In this document: in pieces, positions 1-6,245 of the stretch
How positions within the stretch are numbered: the stretch's first letter is position 1
How the letters are laid out: each line of letters opens with the position of its first letter
Program-made: the position numbers and the translations under genes
Notes under the pieces: model-generated
The model's database searches: none
What the model was told of the DNA's origin: nothing
What the model saw: the letters and a program-made list of their open reading frames with translations, nothing else
NCBI GenBank assembly: GCA_028274825.1
Contig: JAQCMZ010000220.1
Span: 1-8,421, forward strand
Reading direction: 5' to 3'
Length of the DNA stretch: 8,421 bases
DNA from: Haloferacaceae archaeon
GTDB lineage: Archaea > Halobacteriota > Halobacteria > Halobacteriales > Haloferacaceae

Positions 1-808
1 TGCTGCCGAACCAGTGAGCGAACGGTATAGGCAGTGTTTGTTCGAGTGGTTGGCTACTCATGCTCCACTCTGGAACCAACTCACGTATCGACGACGCCAA
101 GCCTACTTCTCAGAAAATGGGGATGTATGGGAAGCCGAGTACACAGACCTGTACTCTGAGTATGCACCTATTCCCGGGAAAGCTACGTGCCAGCAGATTG
201 CACGCAAGAACAGCGAGGCATGGCGTTCACTCTTCGAACTGTTGGAGAAATATCATTCGGATGACCCTTCTGTCATCGAGAAACTCAGCCTGCCGAGCTA
301 CTGGGGAAATCGTGAGGACGGCTACAAACCACACGGACTCGTCCGAAACGACTTGTCTGAGTTTGATTGGGGCGAGGACAAGAGTACGCTTGAGTTCGGC
401 GTTGGAGATGTGCTTGAAGAGAAATACGATTTTGTCCATAACGAACAGCTCACAGTCGAAGTCCGTGGCAACCCACAGTGGAATGGCGACGATAGCAGGC
501 TCGAAATCATCTCCGACGAGACTGCTGATGTGTTTCGTGTCAGACATCCAGTTCGCAGTCACCCAGATTCTCTTGAACAACAGCGACTGGATGAGTTCAC
601 TCAGACACTCGATTCCGAGAACACGACGCACACTGCAGCCATCGACGTAGGTGCAAATAACACACTTGCTATCGTCACCAGCACTGGCGAAACTATGGTG
701 TATCACGCTCGGCCCGAATTTGAGCGGTTCTAGCAGTATACTGAACGCATTTCCCGCCTGCAATCCGTACTCGTTGAAGACAGCTATTCGAGTCATCAGG
801 TTCGGCGT

Positions 809-830
809 ACGCGGAACGGACGCGGAACCG
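809..830 (+). repeat. 11-bp near-perfect tandem duplication that frameshifts tnpB
   Basis: ACGCGGAACGG (809-819) is followed directly by ACGCGGAACCG (820-830), matching at 10 of 11 bases. Eleven extra bases shift the frame by two. Upstream coding is in the frame of base 14. Downstream coding (RDHSRNAAVKH and on) begins at 829 in another frame. Removing bases 818-828 gives QVRRTRN-RDHSRN without a stop. Confidence 0.85.
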
Positions 831-1254
831 CGACCACAGTCGCAATGCCGCAGTCAAACACGCTGCTGAGTGGTTGCTCGAACAGAATGTTGATTTTGTG
901 TATATCGGTGACCTCTCCGATGTGCGAGACTCACACTGGTCAGCAACTGTGAACGAGAAGACGCACTCGTTCTGGAGTCACGGTCGACTAACCGACCGTC
1001 TGAAACTCACACTCGGTGATGTCGGCATCTCGGTCACTGAGGTGAGTGAGGCGGGTTCAACTAGTGAGTGCCCCGAGTGCAATTCGAACCATGTCCAACG
1101 GGATGGCGATGAGTTCCGTTGTACTGAGTGTGGATTAGAAGCACACAGTGATATTGTTGGAGTATGGAATCTGCTCCAAAAAGAAGTAGGGTCGATGGCT
1201 CGACCCGCTGCCCTGCGTGTTGAACGCCGCAGGGACGCATCTCAACCCAATAGT

Positions 1255-1264
1255 GGTCAGGTCA
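1255..1264 (+). repeat. 5-bp perfect tandem duplication that frameshifts tnpB
   Basis: GGTCA occurs twice in a row (1255-1259 and 1260-1264). With one copy removed, the frame runs NSGQGAYWEWNEH and on to the TAA at 1377-1379. That tail, with its YWEWNEHD motif, is the C-terminal extension I associate with this haloarchaeal TnpB group. With both copies present, the frame runs on into the element's right end and the neighbouring gene. Confidence 0.85.
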
Positions 1265-1379
1265 GGGAGCGTACTGGGAGTGGAACGAGCATGACCGGAT
1301 ACTCGCTGATTTTGAGGAACTGTCAGACTCGCGTGACCAACCCAGCTTCAGCAAACTCGTACGTTCGCAGCCGAGGTAA

Positions 1380-1434
1380 CCGTCTGGGTGGATTACCGAC
1401 GGAGGAATCTCACCCCTTCAGGGGTGGGAGAAAC
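1380..1434 (+). ncRNA. Right-end hairpins and probable omega-RNA 3' scaffold
   Basis: Two stems follow the tnpB stop. The first is CCGTC (1380-1384) with GACGG (1398-1402), leaving a 13-nt loop. The second is CACCCC (1411-1416), loop TTCA, GGGGTG (1421-1426), which extends in RNA through a U-G wobble and two more pairs to 1408-1429. In TnpB systems the guide RNA is made from the 3' end of tnpB through the right end, and the guide is the flanking DNA just past the element. If the boundary is near 1438, the guide would come from the 3' end of the neighbouring dehydrogenase gene. Expression is not shown. Confidence 0.6.
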
Positions 1435-2385
1435 TCAAACCAGTTGGTTCACGAGGTCATCGCCTGACTTCCATCGATCGTAGTTGTTCACGAATAGATC
1501 TGCAAACCGCTCGGGATAGGTGTTCGACCGTCCCGCGACGTGTGGCGTAATAATGACATCATCGCGATTCCACAGAGGTGACTCCTTCTCAAGGGGCTCC
1601 TTTTCGAAGACATCGAGTCCAGCTCCCGCTATCTCACCCGAGCGGAGCGCCGCAACTAACGCAGACTGATCAACGACTGGCCCTCGCGCCACGTTGATCA
1701 GATACGCCGAGTCTGGCAGTGTCGCGAACACCTCGGCATCGATAGATCCTCGCGTCTCCTCGGTGAGCGGGACGATGCTCGCGAGTAGGTCAGTCTCTGG
1801 GAGAATCTCGTCCATGTTGTCGTCGCTGTGGACCCGGTGTGGTGAGAGGACACCGTCATACTCATCGGGATTTCGCTTGATACCGTGCACATCCATCTGG
1901 AAGGACAGTCCACGTTCGGCGATCGACTCTCCGATGTTTCCCAGTCCGTACACAGTGAGTGTGTGGTCTTTCCAATCGCTCACCTCCATACTCATCTCCG
2001 GCCGAGGACCCCAGACACCCGCATCTTGTTTCGCGGCAAATTCAGGGATACACCTGCTGAAAGCCAACGCCAGAGCGAAAGTGTGTTCGGCCACGACCGG
2101 TCCAAAATTACCTGCGCCGTTCGTGAACGAGATATTTCTGTCTCTGTAGATGTCGAGTGGACAGGGGTCATATCCCGCACTCGTGAGTTGAATCCAGTCT
2201 CCTGGCCCGAGTGAATCGAGGAAACTGTCGTCCCATCCCCGGGAGTTACACACGAGTATCTCGGCGTTATCCAGAAGTGACCGCGCCTGCGTGATGCCTT
2301 CTGCCGGAAGTACGTCCAAGTCCGCTCGACGCCCCGCCAGGGCGGGTGCGATGGGAAGATCGTGATTGACCACTACAGCAGGCAT
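1435..2385 (-). CDS. D-2-hydroxyacid dehydrogenase (NAD(P)-dependent), 316 aa
   Basis: A cytoplasmic D-isomer-specific 2-hydroxyacid dehydrogenase that interconverts a 2-oxoacid and a D-2-hydroxyacid. The Rossmann motif GLGNIG is at residues 147-152. The catalytic set is complete: Arg234 in NVARGPVVD, Glu263 in DVFEKEP and His282 in TPHVAG. The length is normal for the family. The frame is open to 2487, but the start is set at the ATG at 2385. The protein then begins MPAVVVNHDL, as expected for the N-terminal beta strand, and a TATA-like box lies about 28 bp upstream. The gene is downstream of the HMGCS-DUF35 gene on the same strand, 165 bp away and with its own promoter, so it is probably a separate unit. 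The stop (TGA, 1435-1437) lies at the tnpB element's right end. The substrate cannot be told; glyoxylate, hydroxypyruvate or branched 2-oxoacids are all possible. Confidence 0.93.
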   Translation of the reverse strand: MPAVVVNHDLPIAPALAGRRADLDVLPAEGITQARSLLDNAEILVCNSRGWDDSFLDSLGPGDWIQLTSAGYDPCPLDIYRDRNISFTNGAGNFGPVVAEHTFALALAFSRCIPEFAAKQDAGVWGPRPEMSMEVSDWKDHTLTVYGLGNIGESIAERGLSFQMDVHGIKRNPDEYDGVLSPHRVHSDDNMDEILPETDLLASIVPLTEETRGSIDAEVFATLPDSAYLINVARGPVVDQSALVAALRSGEIAGAGLDVFEKEPLEKESPLWNRDDVIITPHVAGRSNTYPERFADLFVNNYDRWKSGDDLVNQLV

Positions 2386-2410
2386 AATACCGCCATACAG
2401 TATGACATTG

Positions 2411-2417
2411 TATATAA
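2411..2417 (-). promoter_or_regulatory. TATA-like box of the D-2-hydroxyacid dehydrogenase gene
   Basis: Read on the minus strand, TTATATA lies in an AT-rich patch (GTATTATATACAATG). Its centre is about 29 bp upstream of the A of the ATG at 2385. With the usual archaeal spacing, transcription would start at or next to the ATG, giving a leaderless mRNA. This supports the 2385 start over upstream ones. Confidence 0.6.
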
Positions 2418-2550
2418 TACTCCCGGCGAGTGCTCCAGAAACCCCGGTGGTGAGGCGAGTATCCATTCTCACAGAAGAACACGACAATCGCCTCAGGGGT
2501 AACCGGCAGACACAGAGACACGGACGGGGACCGAGAAGTGGAGAGCTCTC

Positions 2551-3963
2551 TTAGTCGGCGGGGACAAATTTCACACCGTACCGGGGAATGCCTTCGGTCT
2601 CGTAGATCCGTCTAATAGTCGCTTTCACGCGATCTCCAGTCTCGACTGTCGACGGGTCCACGTCGGCAAGTTGCGCTGGAATCGTGACTGTTCTACCGTC
2701 TACCGCGACGGTGATGAGCGCGACGGCAAACGGGCCACCCCGGCGCTGTTGGTCGGCAAATTCCGGTGGTGCGCCGCCCTGCCCGATAACGGTGTGCACG
2801 CTCACAGTTCCCTCGCGAGGCAGTTCGATCCGGTCGAAACTGACTCGTTCGTAACACGATTTGCAGGCACCACTCGGCGGGAACGTCAGTTCATCACACT
2901 CAGGACAGTGACCTGCAACGAGTCGATACCGACTATCGAGCGACTGTAGCCACGTGGGGAGACTCACGTGAGCGCCACCCCCGTCAACCGACCCGCGGCC
3001 GAGATAGCCTCGCTCTCGAAGATACTCTGAGTATGATATCTCGGTGCCGTCGTTGACTGACGCCAACAAGTCGGTACTCAATCCCCCGTCGAAGACGACT
3101 GCCTCCGCGGCACCGCCGCTTGCGAAAAACACCGCGAGAGTCATATCATCGGGGCCGGCGCTCTCGAGCGCAGAGAGGAGTCCGAAAGGGACGGCTGCGG
3201 CGCCTGTACTCCCGATACGATCGACAACTGTCCCACGCCCGATGACATCGTTGTCGAGCGGCAGGGCACGTCCGACCCGGGATGGGATACCCCCATCGGG
3301 TTGTGGAAGCGCCGCCGCGGTCACGCTCTCGATCGAGCTTTCGAGGGCTTCCGTCGCTGCCACCACGCTGTCGCTGATCGCACTCCGCTCGTATGAGGTG
3401 CTGTCCAGTGATGTCGTTTCTGTCTTTCCGCGGGGTCGGAATTGGACACCCGGGAGTTCGTCGGAATAGCCTGATCGGTCCCGAAGTGTGATCTGGCCCG
3501 AATCAGTCAGGATAAACGCGACAGCGCCGGCGCCGTACGGGTGATCTGAGTTCGCGGGGTCTCCTTCTGGTGCGTCGGCAGCGACAACGAGTGCCGGTCC
3601 AGCGGCAGCAAAGCCGTCACGGAGGGCACTTGCCCCCGCGAGCGTGCTCTGGGTGTGCTCACTCAGATTGAGTGTGTCTCCGAGTCCGAGGCCACGGGCC
3701 ACTTTCGGAGCAAGCATCTCCGCTTCCACGGGCGGTGTCGTCGTCGCGATTCCGAGATGGGCGATATCTGCCGACTCGACCCGAGACCGGGAGAGTGCAG
3801 ATTCGGCTGCTGTTATTGCCATTGTCACGGAGTCTTCGTCGGCCGCTGGCACTGCCTTCGTCGCGACACCACTCGCCTGACTCGTCCCCCACGCAGCCTC
3901 AAGTTCACTGCTGGCAAGACGATGCCGAGGGAGATGTATCCCGGCTGTTTCGATTCCTCTCAT
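2551..3963 (-). CDS. HMG-CoA-synthase-like domain fused to DUF35 zinc-ribbon/OB-fold, 470 aa
   Basis: Residues 1-300 align with archaeal HMG-CoA synthase (thiolase fold): VPAADEDSVTMA matches the conserved P-D-E-D region, and LPQPDGGIP matches the FHQPNGKFP block. A DUF35 module follows: a zinc ribbon CPEC (353-356) and CKSC (367-370), then an OB-fold to 470. By alignment from memory the HMGCS catalytic residues are lost: Glu becomes Thr75, Cys becomes Thr107 (or Ser106), and His becomes Pro220. There is no Cys before residue 353. The synthase domain therefore probably does not make HMG-CoA. The ATG overlaps the thiolase stop as ATGA, so the two are likely translated together. DUF35 proteins bind CoA and bridge thiolase and HMGCS in the methanogen complex. 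I infer a structural or CoA-channelling partner for the thiolase. A GAGAGCTCTC palindrome lies just past the stop, without a T-run. Confidence 0.88.
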   Translation of the reverse strand: MRGIETAGIHLPRHRLASSELEAAWGTSQASGVATKAVPAADEDSVTMAITAAESALSRSRVESADIAHLGIATTTPPVEAEMLAPKVARGLGLGDTLNLSEHTQSTLAGASALRDGFAAAGPALVVAADAPEGDPANSDHPYGAGAVAFILTDSGQITLRDRSGYSDELPGVQFRPRGKTETTSLDSTSYERSAISDSVVAATEALESSIESVTAAALPQPDGGIPSRVGRALPLDNDVIGRGTVVDRIGSTGAAAVPFGLLSALESAGPDDMTLAVFFASGGAAEAVVFDGGLSTDLLASVNDGTEISYSEYLRERGYLGRGSVDGGGAHVSLPTWLQSLDSRYRLVAGHCPECDELTFPPSGACKSCYERVSFDRIELPREGTVSVHTVIGQGGAPPEFADQQRRGGPFAVALITVAVDGRTVTIPAQLADVDPSTVETGDRVKATIRRIYETEGIPRYGVKFVPAD

Positions 3964-5135
3964 GCGTCACCTCCCTGACCGGCTTCGAGAATGGAGATCG
4001 TGACGCCACCGCCACTTCCGCCGACGTTGTGTGTCAGCCCGATTTGGGGAGTGTCTACCTGCACGTGAGCTCGGCCGCGGAGTTGCTCGAACGCCTCAAC
4101 GAGTTGCCCGGTCCCCGTGGCGCCGATAGGGTGGCCCTTCGATTTGAGGCCCCCACTCGTGTTCACCGGAATCTCTCCGTCAGGGTCAGTCACCCCTTCA
4201 CGCAGAAGACGGCCGGCCTCGCCGGGCTCACAAAACCCGAGATCCTCGTAGGCTAGTAATTCTGCGATAGCAAAGCAGTCGTGAACCTCGGCGAAGTCGA
4301 CCGCGGCGGGCTCAATGTCCGCCTGATTGTACGCCCGTTCTGCCGCTGACCGTGTCGCGGGGACACCAGTGACTGTCTCGCGATTGAACAGACCGATCGA
4401 TCCACTCGCGGCACCGGTCGCCGCTACACGCACTAGCTGGTCAGAGACTGCCGTCGCAACCTCCTCACTCGCCACGATCACGGCGCTTGCCCCGTCAGTG
4501 GTGGGACAACAGTGAAACAGATTGAGCGGATCCGCGACCGTCTGGGCATCCATCGCCTCCTCTAATGAGCACCGAAAGCCCAAATGCGCCCGCGGGTTTT
4601 CTGCACCGTTTGCGTGATTTTTGACGGCGACCCGCGCGAGATCCTCTTTCGTGGTGTCGTATTTCTGCATGTGAGCATCAGCCATCTGGGCGTACACACC
4701 GGCAAACGTCGTCCCAGCCATCCGCTCCCACGCCGTTTCACCGCTGACGCCCAGCCACCAGCGAGTGCGGTCGCCACTCGTGTCGGTCATTACCTCGTAG
4801 CCGCCAGCCAGCGCGATATCAGCCCGACCGGACTCGACAGCGGTGACCGCCTGCCGGAACGCGAACCCACTCGCTGCACAGGCGTTTTCAACACGGGTGG
4901 TAGGGATCCCGTGAAGCCCGATGTGTTCGGTGACGGCAGGGGCACTCAGCCCTATTTGTCGTCCCCCAACGCCGAGTGTCCCGAGAAAGGCCTCGTCGAT
5001 TACACTGGGGTCCAGATCCTCGTCGACGCTGTCGAGCGCACTGTCGAATGCGGATTCGAAAAGTGAGAGATATGTTTCGTTAGGAAAAGACCCGAAATTC
5101 GTCTGGCCCGCGCCAATCATGTAAGCCGTTGTCAT
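3960..5135 (-). CDS. Thiolase, SCP2/archaeal acetyl-CoA acyltransferase type, 391 aa
   Basis: A thiolase-fold enzyme, likely cleaving 3-oxoacyl-CoA with CoA or running the reverse condensation. The nucleophile is Cys86 in VENACAASG. His335 is in GGLKSKGHPIGATG. His285-Asp286-Cys287 in EVHDCFAIAE replaces the NEAF loop of classical thiolases, and HNVGGSGGG (369-377) replaces the C-terminal CxG motif. Both changes mark the SCP2-like branch that in archaea works with DUF35 partners. The length is normal. The ATG at 5135 gives MTTAYMIGAGQTNFG, the usual thiolase start. No clear TATA box or Shine-Dalgarno site is seen upstream. The gene is 184 bp downstream of the 3-hydroxyacyl-CoA dehydrogenase and overlaps the HMGCS-DUF35 gene by 4 bp. 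Beta-oxidation thiolase is the best guess from context; a role in synthesis, or a retro-aldol activity as in some DUF35-paired homologues, cannot be excluded. Confidence 0.9.
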   Translation of the reverse strand: MTTAYMIGAGQTNFGSFPNETYLSLFESAFDSALDSVDEDLDPSVIDEAFLGTLGVGGRQIGLSAPAVTEHIGLHGIPTTRVENACAASGFAFRQAVTAVESGRADIALAGGYEVMTDTSGDRTRWWLGVSGETAWERMAGTTFAGVYAQMADAHMQKYDTTKEDLARVAVKNHANGAENPRAHLGFRCSLEEAMDAQTVADPLNLFHCCPTTDGASAVIVASEEVATAVSDQLVRVAATGAASGSIGLFNRETVTGVPATRSAAERAYNQADIEPAAVDFAEVHDCFAIAELLAYEDLGFCEPGEAGRLLREGVTDPDGEIPVNTSGGLKSKGHPIGATGTGQLVEAFEQLRGRAHVQVDTPQIGLTHNVGGSGGGVTISILEAGQGGDA

Positions 5136-5171
5136 GTGATGAGTGGATCCTGTTTGCTAGTGGCAACGTAT

Positions 5172-5196
5172 GACTGCATCGATGCCTGACGCAGTC
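5172..5196. repeat. Nested inverted repeats upstream of the thiolase gene
   Basis: GACTGC (5172-5177) and GCAGTC (5191-5196) form a perfect 6-bp inverted repeat with a 13-nt spacer. Inside it, GCATCGATGC (5176-5185) is a perfect 10-bp palindrome. The set lies 37-61 bp upstream of the thiolase ATG, where an operator or upstream promoter element could sit. No regulator is known for it here. Confidence 0.35.
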
Positions 5197-5280
5197 TGGA
5201 CAGATTCGTCACTGGGCACCGCTCTCTCCACTCGCTGCGGGCCGTAGTGGCGAATTGGTACTCCCTGCGTCGCAATTTTG

Positions 5281-5307
5281 CCCAGAACTGGGTGACCTAT
5301 CAGTCAC
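5281..5307. repeat. Inverted repeats just downstream of the 3-hydroxyacyl-CoA dehydrogenase
   Basis: CCCAGAACTGGG (5281-5292) is a perfect 12-bp palindrome. It overlaps GTGAC (5292-5296) / GTCAC (5303-5307), with 6 nt between, which flanking AAC/GTT can extend across a bulge. They lie 12-39 bp past the dehydrogenase stop in its direction of transcription. They could act as a weak terminator or processing site, but the minus-strand sequence after them (CAAAATTGCG) has no T-run, so I do not call a terminator. Confidence 0.3.
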
Positions 5308-5315
5308 GTTGTGGC

Positions 5316-5345
5316 ACGGTCACTCGCCGGTACGGTCACTCGCCG
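5316..5345 (-). repeat. 16-bp tandem duplication at the 3' end of the dehydrogenase gene
   Basis: The 14-mer ACGGTCACTCGCCG occurs at 5316-5329 and again at 5332-5345, a period of 16 bp. The first copy in the + direction contains the stop codon of the 3-hydroxyacyl-CoA dehydrogenase (5320-5322). Because 16 is not a multiple of 3, the two copies are read in different frames: ASDR in one, TGE-stop in the other. Collapsing the repeat would end the protein ASDRATT-stop, so the effect is limited to the last few residues. Confidence 0.85.
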
Positions 5346-6201
5346 AAACCGGTTCGCCGTTCTCCCACACGTAGAATCCCTCGCCAGATTTCTTCCCGAG
5401 TTTGCCCGCGCGGACTTTCTGTTTGAGAAGTTGTGGCGGTCTGAATCGCTCTCCTAATTCCTCCCGGAGATACTCTAGCACCCCCAGACGGACGTCCAGC
5501 CCCACAACATCGGTCAACTCGATTGGTCCCATAGGGTGATTGTATCCCAGCTTCATCGCTGCGTCGATATCTGCCGGATCAGCCACGTCTGTCTCGATCA
5601 TTCGGACCGCCTCTGCCCCGAGCACGACTCCCAAACGTGAGGATGCGAACCCGGGAGAGTCGTGAACCTCTACTGCCGTCTTTCCGAGACTATCGACGAA
5701 TTCGACGCCGGCTCTTTGTACTCCAGCGGCTGTCTGCTCGGCTTCGACCACCTCAACGAGATTCATGACGTGGGCAGGATTAAAAAAGTGAAGTCCAATG
5801 ACGCGTGAAGGGCTATCGAGAGCGGCGGCTATCTTCGTTACAGAAAGTGACGAGGTATTTGTGGCGAGGATACACTCACCGTCGACGTGTGGCTCTACAT
5901 CTTGGAATGTCTCACGTTTGATATCCATATCCTCCGGAACGGCCTCCATTAGGAGGTCTGCGTCTGTCACAGCCCCTGACAGATCGGTCGTCCCGCTCAC
6001 GTTTGCCAGTGCAGCGTCTCGTTCCTCCGGCGTTACCTTCCCTAAATCGATGCCGCCATCGAGATTCGATTCGATTGCCTCAATCCCGTCAGTAACGAAT
6101 TCCTGTTCGACATCGCGCAAAGTTACATCGTGACCGGCCATCGCAGCCACTTGCGCTATCCCGTGGCCCATCGTCCCTGCTCCGAGTACTCCGATATTCA
6201 T
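5320..6201 (-). CDS. 3-hydroxyacyl-CoA dehydrogenase (NAD-dependent), 293 aa
   Basis: A cytoplasmic enzyme oxidising L-3-hydroxyacyl-CoA to 3-oxoacyl-CoA with NAD, the step before thiolase. The N-terminal Rossmann domain has GVLGAGTMGHG (4-14). Ser117 is in ATNTSS, His138 in GLHFFNP and Glu150 in NLVEVVE; His and Glu form the catalytic pair. The C-terminal domain carries HPMGPIELTD (222-231) and the closing KLGKKSGEGFYVW. The family Asn after DSPGF is Ser188 here (DSPGFASSRL), a change I also recall in related prokaryotic enzymes. The frame is open to 6282, but the start is at the ATG at 6201 (MNIGVLGAG), because the Rossmann strand normally begins at once. The stand-alone short form has no hydratase domain; a separate hydratase gene lies divergently. 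It is the first gene of the minus-strand set. Confidence 0.94.
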   Translation of the reverse strand: MNIGVLGAGTMGHGIAQVAAMAGHDVTLRDVEQEFVTDGIEAIESNLDGGIDLGKVTPEERDAALANVSGTTDLSGAVTDADLLMEAVPEDMDIKRETFQDVEPHVDGECILATNTSSLSVTKIAAALDSPSRVIGLHFFNPAHVMNLVEVVEAEQTAAGVQRAGVEFVDSLGKTAVEVHDSPGFASSRLGVVLGAEAVRMIETDVADPADIDAAMKLGYNHPMGPIELTDVVGLDVRLGVLEYLREELGERFRPPQLLKQKVRAGKLGKKSGEGFYVWENGEPVSASDRTGE

Positions 6202-6224
6202 AACGGAAACACGTTGAGGGAACT

Positions 6225-6245
6225 GTGACAAAACTGTTGTGTCAC
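6225..6245. promoter_or_regulatory. Inverted repeat GTGACA-N9-TGTCAC, candidate operator
   Basis: The two 6-bp arms are perfect (6225-6230 and 6240-6245). The repeat lies 24-44 bp upstream of the dehydrogenase ATG, overlapping the place where a TATA box would sit for a leaderless transcript; the minus strand there reads GTTTTGTC, a poor TATA box. A dimeric repressor bound here would block the core promoter. No regulator gene is in the window, so this is inference from position and symmetry. Confidence 0.35.

Larger units (their letters stand above)
1..1379 (+). pseudogene. tnpB: Broken TnpB-type RNA-guided nuclease gene, 5' end outside window
   Basis: This is a decayed tnpB of the haloarchaeal IS1341-like group; TnpB is an RNA-guided nuclease carried by IS200/IS605 elements. 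The frame is already open at base 2, so the N-terminus lies outside the window. RuvC-I is seen as AIDVGANN (Asp codon 644-646). RuvC-II is YIGDL near 901-915 and RuvC-III is AHSDIVGVWN (Asp codon 1150-1152). A zinc ribbon CPEC...CTEC spans 1069-1131. Three lesions break the gene: TAG at 731-733, where FERFQQY is expected, and two frameshifts. The frameshifts coincide with an 11-bp tandem duplication (809-830) and a 5-bp tandem duplication (1255-1264). Dropping one copy of each joins the frames from 14 to 1376 into 449 codons with only the TAG inside, ending at TAA 1377-1379. The family call is firm; loss of function is inferred from the lesions. Confidence 0.9.
1..1438 (+). mobile_element. Right part of an IS200/IS605-group (IS1341-like) element
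   Basis: The element comprises the broken tnpB and the hairpin-bearing right end behind it. No tnpA (Y1 transposase) is visible, but the left part is outside the window. The right boundary is placed at about 1438 because the end reads GGGAGAAACTCAA. I recall haloarchaeal elements of this type ending in a GC-rich hairpin followed by a short tail close to GGATGTCAA. The boundary is therefore an estimate from memory and could be off by several bases. The element abuts the 3' end of the convergent D-2-hydroxyacid dehydrogenase gene. Confidence 0.7.

Noticed and set aside
227..796. 189-codon open frame on the minus strand across tnpB
   Set aside because: It lies antisense to clear TnpB coding sequence and shows no known domain; such shadows are common opposite coding DNA with few stops.
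1408..1429. Intrinsic terminator after tnpB
   Set aside because: The hairpin has no T-run after it and matches the right end of a tnpB-type element better.
2386..2487. N-terminal extension of the D-2-hydroxyacid dehydrogenase to an upstream start
   Set aside because: The extra 34 residues have no family counterpart and span the TATA-like box at 2411-2417.
2541..2550. GAGAGCTCTC palindrome as a terminator of the HMGCS-DUF35 gene
   Set aside because: Stem is short, there is no loop outside the palindrome, and no T-run follows on the minus strand.
3672..4256. 194-codon open frame on the + strand
   Set aside because: It is antisense to the start of the HMGCS-DUF35 gene and the end of the thiolase gene, both with recognisable motifs; it is Arg- and Ser-rich and not haloarchaeal in composition.
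4584..5066. 160-codon open frame on the + strand
   Set aside because: It is antisense to the thiolase, whose active-site motifs are intact.
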